Shown: piece after piece, positions 55,886 to 64,000 of the stretch
Position numbering within the stretch: the first letter of the stretch is position 1
Layout: every line of letters begins with the position of its first letter
Source of the DNA: Paracoccaceae bacterium
GTDB taxonomy: Bacteria; Pseudomonadota; Alphaproteobacteria; Rhodobacterales; Rhodobacteraceae
NCBI GenBank assembly: GCA_026710155.1
Contig: JAPORQ010000014.1
Coordinates: forward strand, 1 to 64,000
Direction: 5' to 3'
Length of the DNA: 64,000 bases
Notes under the pieces: generated by a model
The model's database searches: none
The model's input: only the letters and a program-made list of their open reading frames with translations
Told to the model about the DNA's origin: nothing
Made by a program: the position numbers and the translations under genes

Positions 55886-57550
55886 ATGTTAAACATACCT
55901 TCATGGCAAAGGCTATTCATCCTTGTTTTTTGTCTGGGTGGGCTTTATCTTGCCTTCCCGAATTTATTTTACTCTACCGTTGAAAAGCACAATGATGCAG
56001 TGATCATGGTTGAAAGAGGTCAGGTTGCTGCCAATGATGTATCAGAGGAAATAAACAGCTGGCCCTCATGGATGCCTTCCAACCTCGTAAATCTGGGTTT
56101 GGACCTGAGGGGTGGTGCCCATCTGCTTGCCGAAGTTCAACTTGCCGAGGTTTATGCTGGCCGGATAGATGCCTGGTGGCCAAGGATTCGTGATGAATTG
56201 AGGAAGAATAGAAACATAGTCGGGTCAATCAGAAGGCAACAATCCCCTCCTGACCAGTTGCATGTCAGGATTGAAAATGCCGATGCCATGGAACAGGCTA
56301 TCGGGATGGTTGACGAGCTTGCTTCGCCGATAGTCAATATTTCGGGTATCGGGACCAAGGACATTGAGGTATCAGGTCGGGCTGACATCCTGATAATTGA
56401 ACTTTCTGAAGAGGAAAAATCAGCAACGGATAACCGAACCATGGAACAGTCCCTGGAGATCATCAGGAGGAGGGTGGATGAGGTAGGAACTAGGGAACCA
56501 ATTATCCAGAGGCAGGGCAACAACCGAATAATCATCCAGGTTCCGGGCATTGGTTCAGCCACCGAATTGAAAGAACTGATTGGTACAACGGCAAAACTTA
56601 CCTTCCACCATGTCATCCGTACCTCACCAAGCCAATCTGGTTATAATGCAGGACTTGAGGTTTCCTATCCTTCAATCGAAAATCCGAATTTGTTTTACAT
56701 ATTGGATCGTACTGCCGTCGTGTCAGGTGATGAATTAACCGATGCCCAACCTGATTTTGATGAAAACGGCCGACCGGCCGTTTCCTTCAGGTTCAATCCT
56801 GCGGGAGCAAGAAAATTTGGTGATTACACGGCAGAAAACATAGGATTGCCCTTTGCCATTGTCCTTGATGAGGAGGTTGTTTCAGCCCCTGTCATTCGTT
56901 CTCACATTCCCGGAGGATCAGGTATCATTACCGGCCGTTTTACCGTACAGGAATCAACCAATCTTGCTGTTCTTCTCAGGGCCGGGGCATTGCCGGCGGA
57001 AATGACTTTCCTTGAGGAAAGAACTGTTGGACCTGATTTGGGGCAAGACTCCATTGATGCAGGTAAAATTGCCTGTATAATTGCCTTGGTAGCTGTCATG
57101 ATTTTTATGGCCCTGAGTTATGGTTTGTTTGGAATTTTTGCCAACATAGCCCTGACTGTCAATCTATTCCTGATATTCGGGGTTCTTTCGGCTCTTGGAG
57201 CGACCCTTACCTTACCAGGCATTGCAGGAATTGTTCTGACAATCGGGATGGCAGTTGATGCAAATGTACTGGTGTTTGAGCGAATCCGGGAGGAGCTGAG
57301 GTCCTCAAGAGGGCCGTCCAGGGCGATTGAATTGGGTTATGAAAAGGCTCTTTCAGCCATCATTGATGCCAACCTGACAACCTTGATCGTTGCTCTAATA
57401 CTATTCACCCTGGGTTCAGGTCCGGTAAGAGGTTTTTCCGTCACCCTTGGCATAGGCATATTGACCAGTGTCTTTACAGCCATTTTTGTTACCAGGTTGA
57501 TGGTGATTATCTGGTTTTCAAAATATCGTCCCAAAGAGTTGAAGGTATAA
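55886..57550 (+). CDS. secD: Protein translocase subunit SecD
   Basis: This 554-residue RND-type membrane protein uses the proton motive force to help pull proteins through SecYEG. The first helix is followed by LVNLGLDLRGGAHLLAEV. The large periplasmic P1 domain follows (QSLEIIRRRVDEVGTREPIIQRQGNNRIIIQVPG). The C-terminal membrane domain has LGATLTLPGIAGIVLTIGMAVDANVLVFERIREEL, the proton-relay helix. secF starts eight bases later. Confidence 0.96.
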   Translation: MLNIPSWQRLFILVFCLGGLYLAFPNLFYSTVEKHNDAVIMVERGQVAANDVSEEINSWPSWMPSNLVNLGLDLRGGAHLLAEVQLAEVYAGRIDAWWPRIRDELRKNRNIVGSIRRQQSPPDQLHVRIENADAMEQAIGMVDELASPIVNISGIGTKDIEVSGRADILIIELSEEEKSATDNRTMEQSLEIIRRRVDEVGTREPIIQRQGNNRIIIQVPGIGSATELKELIGTTAKLTFHHVIRTSPSQSGYNAGLEVSYPSIENPNLFYILDRTAVVSGDELTDAQPDFDENGRPAVSFRFNPAGARKFGDYTAENIGLPFAIVLDEEVVSAPVIRSHIPGGSGIITGRFTVQESTNLAVLLRAGALPAEMTFLEERTVGPDLGQDSIDAGKIACIIALVAVMIFMALSYGLFGIFANIALTVNLFLIFGVLSALGATLTLPGIAGIVLTIGMAVDANVLVFERIREELRSSRGPSRAIELGYEKALSAIIDANLTTLIVALILFTLGSGPVRGFSVTLGIGILTSVFTAIFVTRLMVIIWFSKYRPKELKV

Positions 57551-57558
57551 GCTAGATC

Positions 57559-58527
57559 ATGCGTTTGAAACTTGTACCAGCCGAAACCAACTGGGATTTT
57601 TTTAAATACACCAAATATACCCTTTGGGGTTCAATTGGGTCAATGACCCTGTCGGTGTTGCTTCTTTTCGTGGTGGGATTGAACTTCGGCATTGATTTTC
57701 AGGGTGGGACGGTCATTCGAACCCAGAGCAAGGAGGCAGTGGATATCGGTGAATACAGGGGTAGCGTTTCTGGCTTGGGATTGGGTGATATTTCCATAAC
57801 AGAGGTTTTTGATCCCACCTTTGATGAGGATCAAAATGTCGCTTTGGTAAGGATAAAGGTTCAAAGTGGTGATGAAGCTGTCACCAAGGAAACCCTGGAG
57901 CTTGTTCAGGAAGCCCTCAGGGGAATTGATGCGGACATGCAATTTCCCTTGGTTGAAAGTGTTGGTCCAAAGGTTTCTGGTGAATTAATTCAAAAGGCAA
58001 TGCTTGCCGTTCTTGCCGCCATTTTTTCTGTCCTGGTGTACATCTGGTTCAGGTTCGAGTGGCAGTTTTCCCTCGGTGCTGTAGCGGCATTGGTTCATGA
58101 TGTTATTCTTACCCTGGGTATCTTCAGCATTTTTCAGATCAAGTTTGATCTGGCCATTATCGCTGCTCTTTTGACCATAGTGGGTTATTCACTCAATGAT
58201 ACAGTTGTTGTATTTGACAGGGTTCGGGAAAACCTGAGGAAATTCAAAAAGAAAAAACTGTTGGATGTCATGAATCTCTCCATCAATGACACACTCTCAA
58301 GAACAGTAATGACCTCGGTAACCACCCTATTGGCGTTGATAACGCTTATCATTTTCGGTGGTGATGTAATTAGGGGCTTTGTTTTTGCAATGACCTGGGG
58401 TGTAATTGTAGGCACCTATTCATCCGTATTCATTGCCGGCTTTGTATTGGTAAAACTCGGGGTCAAGAGGGATTGGACAAAAACCGAGGATGTCGAAGCC
58501 ACACAGTTCAAATCAAAGAATAGGTAA
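57559..58527 (+). CDS. secF: Protein translocase subunit SecF
   Basis: This 322-residue partner of SecD has six helices. Landmarks are GLNFGIDFQGGTVIR after the first helix, FSLGAVAALVHDVILTLGIF, and LTIVGYSLNDTVVVFDRVRENLRK in the conserved helix 4 region. The pair functions as a heteromer in the inner membrane. A TauE-type gene begins eight bases after it, possibly in the same transcript. Confidence 0.96.
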   Translation: MRLKLVPAETNWDFFKYTKYTLWGSIGSMTLSVLLLFVVGLNFGIDFQGGTVIRTQSKEAVDIGEYRGSVSGLGLGDISITEVFDPTFDEDQNVALVRIKVQSGDEAVTKETLELVQEALRGIDADMQFPLVESVGPKVSGELIQKAMLAVLAAIFSVLVYIWFRFEWQFSLGAVAALVHDVILTLGIFSIFQIKFDLAIIAALLTIVGYSLNDTVVVFDRVRENLRKFKKKKLLDVMNLSINDTLSRTVMTSVTTLLALITLIIFGGDVIRGFVFAMTWGVIVGTYSSVFIAGFVLVKLGVKRDWTKTEDVEATQFKSKNR

Positions 58528-58535
58528 ATAGATTT

Positions 58536-59297
58536 TTGGCATCTTTGCTTGGAGAACTCGTATCTGAACTATCCTTGCAAGGATTGCTGATTTTATCAGT
58601 AGGTGCCTTTGTTTCAGGACTTGTCAGGGGATTTTCCGGTTTCGGAACAGCAATGGTTTACCTACCATTTGCTGGTTCACAATTATCTCCCGTGTGGGCC
58701 TTGACTTCAATGGTCATAATGGACCTGATGGCGCCCGTTACCTTGGTTCCGAAAATACTAAAGGACACATATCTGCCTGATATTTACAAGCTTGGTTTGG
58801 GGGCATTGATTACCTGTCCGCTTGGAGTATTGGTTCTTGTTCTTCTGGAACCAGAAATATTTCGATACTCGGTATCCGTATTGACTTTTGTTTTATTGAT
58901 CCTTCTGGTAATTGGCTTTCGTTACAGGGGCAAGCTGACCGCCCCACTGATTGTTGGTACTGGCGGTTTAGGGGGCTTTCTATCTGGAACCGTAGGTCTT
59001 CCCGGACCTCCCGTAATCATGTTGTATATGGCCAGCACCCTGCCAGTAAAAACAATCAGGGCAAACATTTTCATCTATCTCATTTTTGCGGATTTGCTGT
59101 TGTTGGGAATATTCGGGTTCAAGGATCTTCTGGATCTGCTGGCTGTAATTATAGGCTTGACGGTAATGTTGCCTTATTTGACAGCCTTGTGGATTGGATC
59201 ATATTTTTTCGATTCAGAGAAGGAGAAGCAATACAGAAATATCGCCTATCTGATTATTTTCTTCTCAGCCCTGATCGGTTTGCCTATCTGGTACTGA
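58536..59297 (+). CDS. TauE/SafE family membrane permease
   Basis: This 253-residue membrane protein has about eight helices. Two repeats of the TauE/SafE pattern are visible: FVSGLVRGFSGFGTAMVYLPF near the start and GGLGGFLSGTVGLPGPPVIMLYM in the middle. The family exports sulphite, sulphoacetate or related anions; specificity is not evident. The only suitable start is a TTG at 58536, with AGG about 12 bases before it. It follows secF closely, but there is no known functional tie. Confidence 0.85.
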   Translation: MASLLGELVSELSLQGLLILSVGAFVSGLVRGFSGFGTAMVYLPFAGSQLSPVWALTSMVIMDLMAPVTLVPKILKDTYLPDIYKLGLGALITCPLGVLVLVLLEPEIFRYSVSVLTFVLLILLVIGFRYRGKLTAPLIVGTGGLGGFLSGTVGLPGPPVIMLYMASTLPVKTIRANIFIYLIFADLLLLGIFGFKDLLDLLAVIIGLTVMLPYLTALWIGSYFFDSEKEKQYRNIAYLIIFFSALIGLPIWY

Positions 59298-59448
59298 TTT
59301 CCATGATACTTACCACAGTTAACTGAATGATACCTTACAATTTATGGTTTATTTACAATAAGAATATGATGAACATACAATATTTCAGTTATTCTTATGT
59401 GGATTGGTTCTCCTTATCTAATATAGACTGTTAATCGGAAATTCTATC

Positions 59449-60573
59449 ATGACAGACAATACATTCATTGAGTCAATAAATATTTCTGGATTTAAATCAC
59501 TTACAGACATTAATTTGAGTTTGGGCAAGTCAAACTTACTAATTGGTTCAAATGGTTCTGGAAAGTCAAATATTCTTTGTTTCTTTAAAATGTTGAAGTT
59601 TATGCATAAGGATAGCTTGAGAGGATTTGTAGAACAACAGGGTGGGGCTGATGATCTGCTTTTTGGAGGTATTCGTAATACAGAAAAACTTAAGGCAAAA
59701 ATTGGTATTAGAACGAAATACGGACTAATTGAATATGAATTTACACTTAAGTTAACAGCTGTGGATTCATTAATTTGTGATGAAGAAATTTATATCTTTG
59801 ATAAGAATGGGCAAAAAATAACATTACATTGTTATCCTGGTGTTATCGGTTCTGGTTTTGGTACAGCGATAGACCGGACAAATTATACTAGCGATCCTAC
59901 TGGAAAGGAAATTGTTCGTACAGTTTCCAAATTTCTGAAAAAACTGACCATATATCAATTTAATGATACTTCGGAGAAATCCAGCTTTAACATAAAGCGG
60001 GATTATCAAGATAATAACTTTTTACACTTCGATGGTGGAAATCTCGCTGCCGTACTCTTCAGGTTAGAGCAAGATGACCGTAAACGTTATGATTTTATTT
60101 GTCAGCAAATTGCACGTGTTCTGCCCGTATTCGATCGTTTCACAATTGACGAAAGTTTTGGAAAGGTATTACTAAGGTGGAAGGCAAATTTTATAGATAA
60201 GACTTTCGGTCCTCATCTTACATCCGACGGTTCTCTTCGATTTTTTGCTCTGGTAACATTATTAAATCTTCCCAAGGAAATGCTCCCCAATGTCCTTCTT
60301 CTTGATGAACCCGAACTTGGCCTTCATCCAAAAGCCGTGATACTGATTGGTAACATGATAAATAGAGTTTCGAATCATGTTCAAACATTAGTTGCAACCC
60401 AATCCCCTTTATTAGTTGATCAATTTGATGTTGAAGAAGTCACTGTTCTAGATCTTAAGAATGGGTGTACAAAATGTCGTAAGTTGGAATTGGAAGATTA
60501 TAAGCATTGGCTTGATGATGATTTCTCAATAGGGGATCTTTGGCTCAAGAATGTTATTGGAGGACGACCTTGA
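59449..60573 (+). CDS. AAA ATPase (AAA_21/OLD-like), first half of a two-gene defence-like system
   Basis: This 374-residue ATPase has the SMC/RecF-like plan: INISGFKSLTDINLSLGKSNLLIGSNGSGKSN at the start (Walker A near residue 34-40) and a C-terminal VLLLDEPELGLHPKAVILI with VATQSPLLVDQF. It lacks its own Toprim nuclease domain. It is translationally coupled to a DUF4276 gene. AAA ATPases paired with small Toprim-like proteins (RloA/RloB, AbiL, PARIS AriA/AriB) act in phage defence, so this pair is a candidate member; that is inference. The region is visibly more AT-rich than the genes to its left. Confidence 0.82.
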   Translation: MTDNTFIESINISGFKSLTDINLSLGKSNLLIGSNGSGKSNILCFFKMLKFMHKDSLRGFVEQQGGADDLLFGGIRNTEKLKAKIGIRTKYGLIEYEFTLKLTAVDSLICDEEIYIFDKNGQKITLHCYPGVIGSGFGTAIDRTNYTSDPTGKEIVRTVSKFLKKLTIYQFNDTSEKSSFNIKRDYQDNNFLHFDGGNLAAVLFRLEQDDRKRYDFICQQIARVLPVFDRFTIDESFGKVLLRWKANFIDKTFGPHLTSDGSLRFFALVTLLNLPKEMLPNVLLLDEPELGLHPKAVILIGNMINRVSNHVQTLVATQSPLLVDQFDVEEVTVLDLKNGCTKCRKLELEDYKHWLDDDFSIGDLWLKNVIGGRP

Positions 60574-61202
60574 TAAGATTGGCCTTCTCAGTTGAGGGTC
60601 AAACTGAGGAGGAATTTGTCAAAAATATATTAGACCCACATTTGCAACAATATGATATTTGGTCAGTTCCGATCCTACTAGGTAAAGCAAGAGGAAGAAA
60701 TCAGGGTGGAGGAAACGTCAGTATAGAAAGACTTGTTAGAGACATGGTACCTCTCCACTATAGTTATGACTTTGTAACCTCTCTTGTTGATTTTTATGGT
60801 TTCAGGGATAAAGGTGAATTAGATGTCAACCAGCTTGAAGCACGAATACATGAGAGAATACTTGAGAATTACCCGAGTAAAGGAAATGTATTCATACCTT
60901 ACGTCCAATTGCATGAATTCGAAGGATTGTTGTTTTCAGATATAGAAAAGTTAATTGACTTGGTTGAGACATCGCCTGACCATGCCAACGAACTGAGAAA
61001 TATCACCGAAGAATTTCCTAATCCCGAGTTAATCAATGATAACGGAGAAACAGCTCCAAGTAAGAGAATTTATAACTTTGTACCAGATTATGATAAAACA
61101 GCGCACGGTCCTTTAATCGCAGAAATGATAGGGTTAGATATAATTCGAGAAAGGTGTCCAAGATTCGATTGTTGGGTAAAAAGATTGGAAGCTCTTCAAT
61201 AA
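60570..61202 (+). CDS. DUF4276 family protein, partner of the AAA ATPase
   Basis: This 210-residue protein matches DUF4276, with a Toprim-like acidic layout. The N-terminal strand ends FSVEGQTEEEFVKNIL, in which Glu is the expected catalytic residue. SLVDFYGFRDKG and LHEFEGLLFSD supply further acidic positions. C-terminal PSKRIYNFVPDYDKTAHGPLIAE is family-typical. The start is a TTG at 60570, with GGAGG seven bases upstream, overlapping the stop of the ATPase gene (TTGA). A likely role is as nuclease or effector of the pair. Confidence 0.8.
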   Translation: MIRLAFSVEGQTEEEFVKNILDPHLQQYDIWSVPILLGKARGRNQGGGNVSIERLVRDMVPLHYSYDFVTSLVDFYGFRDKGELDVNQLEARIHERILENYPSKGNVFIPYVQLHEFEGLLFSDIEKLIDLVETSPDHANELRNITEEFPNPELINDNGETAPSKRIYNFVPDYDKTAHGPLIAEMIGLDIIRERCPRFDCWVKRLEALQ

Positions 61203-61375
61203 CATTCCTAAAATTAAATTGACTATGGGATAAATTTATCCACCGGTTGGACTTTGAAATTTCTGTAAATAGGATCATTCCTTCAAATCAAATATTATCA
61301 GATCACGAATGGCAGTCGAACATAGTAAAAAACGGCCTTAAATAATTTGATAGGCTTTAAACCGACTAAATTTTG
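61203..61375. other. Short AT-rich intergenic stretch before a MITE
   Basis: I see no gene here. The stretch follows the DUF4276 gene and runs into the target duplication AAATTTTG (61368-61375) of the small transposon-like element. Confidence 0.4.
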
Positions 61376-61563
61376 GGTGCTTATATACCTATCTAGCCAT
61401 TTTGGTAGAAAATACCTACAAACAGAGAATGTTTTTAAGCCGTCTCATCCTTCCTGTTTGGCTCCCTCAAGGATGTTATTCTATGGATACACCGATTGCT
61501 ATTGTACAGAAGCCCTATTCAAGGGGAAATTGAACAAAATGGCTAGATAGGTATATGAGCACC
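61376..61563. mobile_element. 188-bp MITE with 29-bp inverted ends and 8-bp target duplication
   Basis: The left end starts GGTGCTTATATACCTATC at 61376. The right end, read inward from 61563, starts GGTGCTCATATACCTATC. The match continues for about 29 bases with one mismatch. The octamer AAATTTTG stands at 61368-61375 and again at 61564-61571, a perfect target-site duplication. There is no transposase. The family is uncertain; 8-bp duplications would suit an IS1595-like parent. Its right end is 28 bases before the start of the decayed acyltransferase. Confidence 0.75.
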
Positions 61564-61591
61564 AAATTTTGAATTGGATTCCGAGGAATGA

Positions 61592-62655
61592 ATGCAAAGG
61601 TATCATAACCTGGATTTTCTAAGAGCATTCGCAATGCTGTTGGGATTAGCTGTTCATGCACCTCTAATTTATTACTATCCAGGTGTTGCCGAAGAACGCG
61701 GGGTCAAGAACATACCAGAGCCAGAATAATGGGTGTGGCTTATGTTGGGGTTCATTACAAGTTGGTGAATGCCTTTGTTTTTCCTCCTTGCAGGATTTTT
61801 TTCCATCCTGGTTATTCAAAAAAGAGGCCCGCTCAGGTTTTTGGGAGATCGTACGGTAAGAATTGGCATAACACTATTGTTGTTTGCTTTTTTGTATGAC
61901 TACACCGATGGGAGGTTGGATTTCACCTTGGGACATCTTTGGTTTCTTTATTATCTACTGTTCTTTTGCATGATCTTTGTATTTTTGTACCATTTTCCTC
62001 ACTCAAGCGTCTTTATTCCAAACCATTGCCATCAGTATGGCTTCCTGTCATCGCATTGTGTTTAGTTTTGACAATACCATTTGCAGGTTTGCTCAATGAC
62101 AATTGGGACCCTTATACCTTTCTCTCGCCACCTGAAAGATATGGGGACATAAAACCCGGCAATATTGTTTACTATTTTGCATATTTTCTTGCAGGAACAG
62201 TGCTCTATTCAAATCAAAAAATTTTTACACTGATGGCCAGAAACATACCACTTCTATCAATTGCCCTTGTTACAACTGTAGTGATGGCACTTCAATTGCT
62301 TTTGGAAATGGATTTCAGGTTATATTTGATGCTTAAGGGAATGAGCTCGCTATTTTGGTGTTTGTTATTTCTGGGACTTGCAACCAAAATGATACTTTCC
62401 CGAAATGCCATTCTTGATTGGTTCGTTGAATTGTCTTATCCCATATATCTTTTTCATGTACTTGCCATAACCGTGATCAGTGGAGAGTTGTTCAAAGCGG
62501 GTTATAGCCAATTCAATGTAATTCTGTTTTCAATTGTTTTTGGTTTCGTATCAAGTGTAGTCATGTATTACCTGTTTGTTAAATTCACTCCCATCAGTTG
62601 GTTGATAAACGATTATCATAAATCATACCTCAAGTTCAATTTCAGGAAAATCTAA
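61592..62655 (+). pseudogene. Decayed acyltransferase family 3 (OafA/YrhL-like) gene
   Basis: From the ATG at 61592 the frame reads MQRYHNLDFLRAFAMLLGLA, the acyltransferase-3 N-terminus with its usual Arg and His (VHAPLIYYY). It is broken by TAA at 61727-61729 and TGA at 61766-61768. The second stop falls in the conserved MPLFFLLAGFF neighbourhood, just before the Met. A frameshift near 61990-62010 then moves the reading from one frame to the next; the second part (to 62655) continues with about eight membrane helices through FVELSYPIYLFHVLAI. An intact version would be about 350 residues and O-acylate a surface carbohydrate. Three lesions mean it is not a sequencing slip. Confidence 0.8.
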
Positions 62656-62876
62656 TACCGGATAAGTAAACAAACGGGTTCTAAGTTGGAAATTGACGCC
62701 CAATGAGAATATGAACTCAGGTGGCATTTCAATCCAGTTTATTTGAATTTTGAAATTGATTTATGCTTGCCTGATAAAACCTCGGGGTTTGCTCTTACAT
62801 CAATCTGGAAAAAAAAGTTGAAAAGGTTATCTAATCTTAAGTAGCAGTAGTTTCGAATTTTATTTAGGAGAAAAGT

Positions 62877-63476
62877 ATGACGTTTAAATTACCCGAACTT
62901 CCCTATTCGCATGGCGATCTTGCCAGTGGAGGAATGTCCCAGGAGACTTTGGAGTATCACCACGGCCTCCATCATAATGCCTATGTTGAAAATGGCAACA
63001 AGTTGATTGCCGGAACCGAATGGGAAAACAAGACACTTGAAGAAATCGTGGTCGGGACCTACCAGAGTGGTGCTGTTGCCCAAAATGGTATTTTCAACAA
63101 TGCTTCCCAACATTGGAACCATTGTCAATTTTGGGAAATGATGGGACCAGGTAATTCGGCGATGCCATCAGAACTGGAATCAGCCATCGTCGATAATTTT
63201 GGTACAGTGGGTTCATTCAAGGAAAACTTTGCAGCATCTGGAGTTGGACAATTTGGTTCCGGCTGGGTCTGGCTAGTGAAGGATAAGGATGGATCCCTCA
63301 AAATCACCAAAACCGAGAATGGTGTTAATCCTCTCTGCTTTGGACAAACGGCCTTGCTTGGATGTGATGTCTGGGAACATTCCTACTACATTGATTTCAG
63401 AAACAAGCGACCGGCTTATCTGACCAATTTCCTTGATAAACTGGTCAATTGGGAAAACGTAGCAAGCAGGATGTAA
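62877..63476 (+). CDS. sodB: Superoxide dismutase (Fe type)
   Basis: This 199-residue enzyme disproportionates superoxide. Metal ligands are visible: His28 in LEYHHGLHH, the His in NNASQHWNHCQFW, and Asp and His in CDVWEHSYYIDFRN. The sequence has the Fe-type features common in alphaproteobacteria. GGAGAAAAGT precedes the ATG. It stands alone, with rarD starting 41 bases later. Confidence 0.94.
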   Translation: MTFKLPELPYSHGDLASGGMSQETLEYHHGLHHNAYVENGNKLIAGTEWENKTLEEIVVGTYQSGAVAQNGIFNNASQHWNHCQFWEMMGPGNSAMPSELESAIVDNFGTVGSFKENFAASGVGQFGSGWVWLVKDKDGSLKITKTENGVNPLCFGQTALLGCDVWEHSYYIDFRNKRPAYLTNFLDKLVNWENVASRM

Positions 63477-63517
63477 ATTCACATCATACGCCCTTTCCAA
63501 AATAAGTCTTAAGCAAG

Positions 63518-64000
63518 ATGAGAGAGGGTAGCAAGGGTGTACTGGCCATGGCCTTGGCCAGTACAATTTGGGGATTTACCGGATATTATTTCAAGTTGGT
63601 TGACCAAGCGTCCCATTGGGAGGTTTTGGCTCATAGAATCTGGTGGTCACTGCTGACATTCCTGTTGATTATATTACTTCGAAAAAAGATCAGGGAATTC
63701 CTGATGTTGCTTTTTTTCGACACACGAACCACAATCAAGTTTTTTTTCGGTAGTTCGATGATTACCCTGAACTGGATAATTTTCCTGTTTGCCGTTCAAA
63801 ACGGTTATGCCACCGAAGCAAGCTTGGGATACTTTATCTTCCCACTTACGGCAGTTCTGGCTGGATCAATTTTTCTAAAGGAAAAATTTACACGCTGGCA
63901 GTGGTTTGCTTTGGGAATAGCGGCTTTAGGTGTAGGAATACTTACAATAAGCAAGGGGGTCCTTCCCTGGATACCGTTGAGTTTGGCGATTACCTTCCTG
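63518..64000 (+). CDS. rarD: RarD/EamA-family transporter, 5' part
   Basis: This gene runs off the window edge after 161 codons. It begins MREGSKGVLAMALASTIWGF, with HRIWWSLL, then LNWIIFLFAVQNGYATEASLGYFIFPL, which is diagnostic of the RarD branch of the drug/metabolite transporter superfamily (about 300 residues and 10 helices when complete). RarD proteins are putative permeases linked by name to chloramphenicol sensitivity; the physiological substrate is unclear. Confidence 0.88.
   Translation, partial: MREGSKGVLAMALASTIWGFTGYYFKLVDQASHWEVLAHRIWWSLLTFLLIILLRKKIREFLMLLFFDTRTTIKFFFGSSMITLNWIIFLFAVQNGYATEASLGYFIFPLTAVLAGSIFLKEKFTRWQWFALGIAALGVGILTISKGVLPWIPLSLAITFL

Overview
The window looks like a chromosomal segment of an alphaproteobacterium with moderate base composition (mid-40s % GC by eye) and AT-rich accessory patches. 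Three things point there. There is a complete 14-gene complex I operon with separate nuoC and nuoD that runs straight into birA, coaX and an RNase J gene. There are tatABC, serS, surE, pcm, nlpD, yajC, secD and secF genes in one neighbourhood. There is also a six-gene fatty-acid modification cluster like the singlet-oxygen-induced RSP1087-1091 cluster of Rhodobacter. Genus cannot be told from the sequence alone.

Layout. 0.5-2.7 kb: a beta-keto acid cleavage enzyme, a crotonase and a STAS anti-anti-sigma protein. 2.8-4.2 kb: a broken accessory patch with a C9-interrupted secreted-protein gene. 4.2-5.8 kb (minus): RsbW-like kinase and a response-regulator/PP2C phosphatase, which with the STAS protein form a partner-switching module. 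6.2-23.7 kb: nuoA-N, birA, coaX, rnj, tightly packed. 23.8-25.5 kb (minus): DEAD-box helicase. 25.6-31.3 kb: accessory region with mobile-element remnants, an SDR, an orphan ABC ATPase and a second C9-interrupted secreted-protein gene lying inside a 1.49-kb transposon-like element. 31.3-37.1 kb: FAD oxidoreductase, DUF1365, MFS, DUF3833, SDR and CFA-synthase-like operon. 37.3-39.8 kb: tatABC and a DUF815 ATPase. 39.9-50.8 kb: a catabolic island with a LysR regulator, TorT-type ABC importer, Gfo/Idh dehydrogenase, and PxpA, BCCP, biotin carboxylase, PxpB and PxpC. 51-55 kb (minus): serS, surE, pcm, nlpD. 55.4-59.3 kb: yajC, secD, secF and a TauE-type permease. 59.4-62.7 kb: AT-rich patch with an AAA ATPase/DUF4276 pair (candidate defence system), a 188-bp MITE and a decayed acyltransferase. 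62.9 kb to the end: Fe-superoxide dismutase and the start of rarD.

How the parts work together. The nuo operon makes respiratory complex I. Tat and Sec accessory genes handle protein export. The catabolic island has all the pieces of a split urea-carboxylase-like enzyme: biotin carboxylase, a small biotin carrier, and KipI and KipA, which together correspond to a urea-carboxylase carboxyltransferase. These sit with a PxpA hydrolase and a dedicated importer, so import followed by ATP-driven carboxylation and ring or amide opening of an unknown nitrogen compound is a reasonable model. The two most unusual observations are the pair of secreted-protein genes, each with nine C in the signal-peptide region exactly one base out of frame, and this split amide-carboxylase island.
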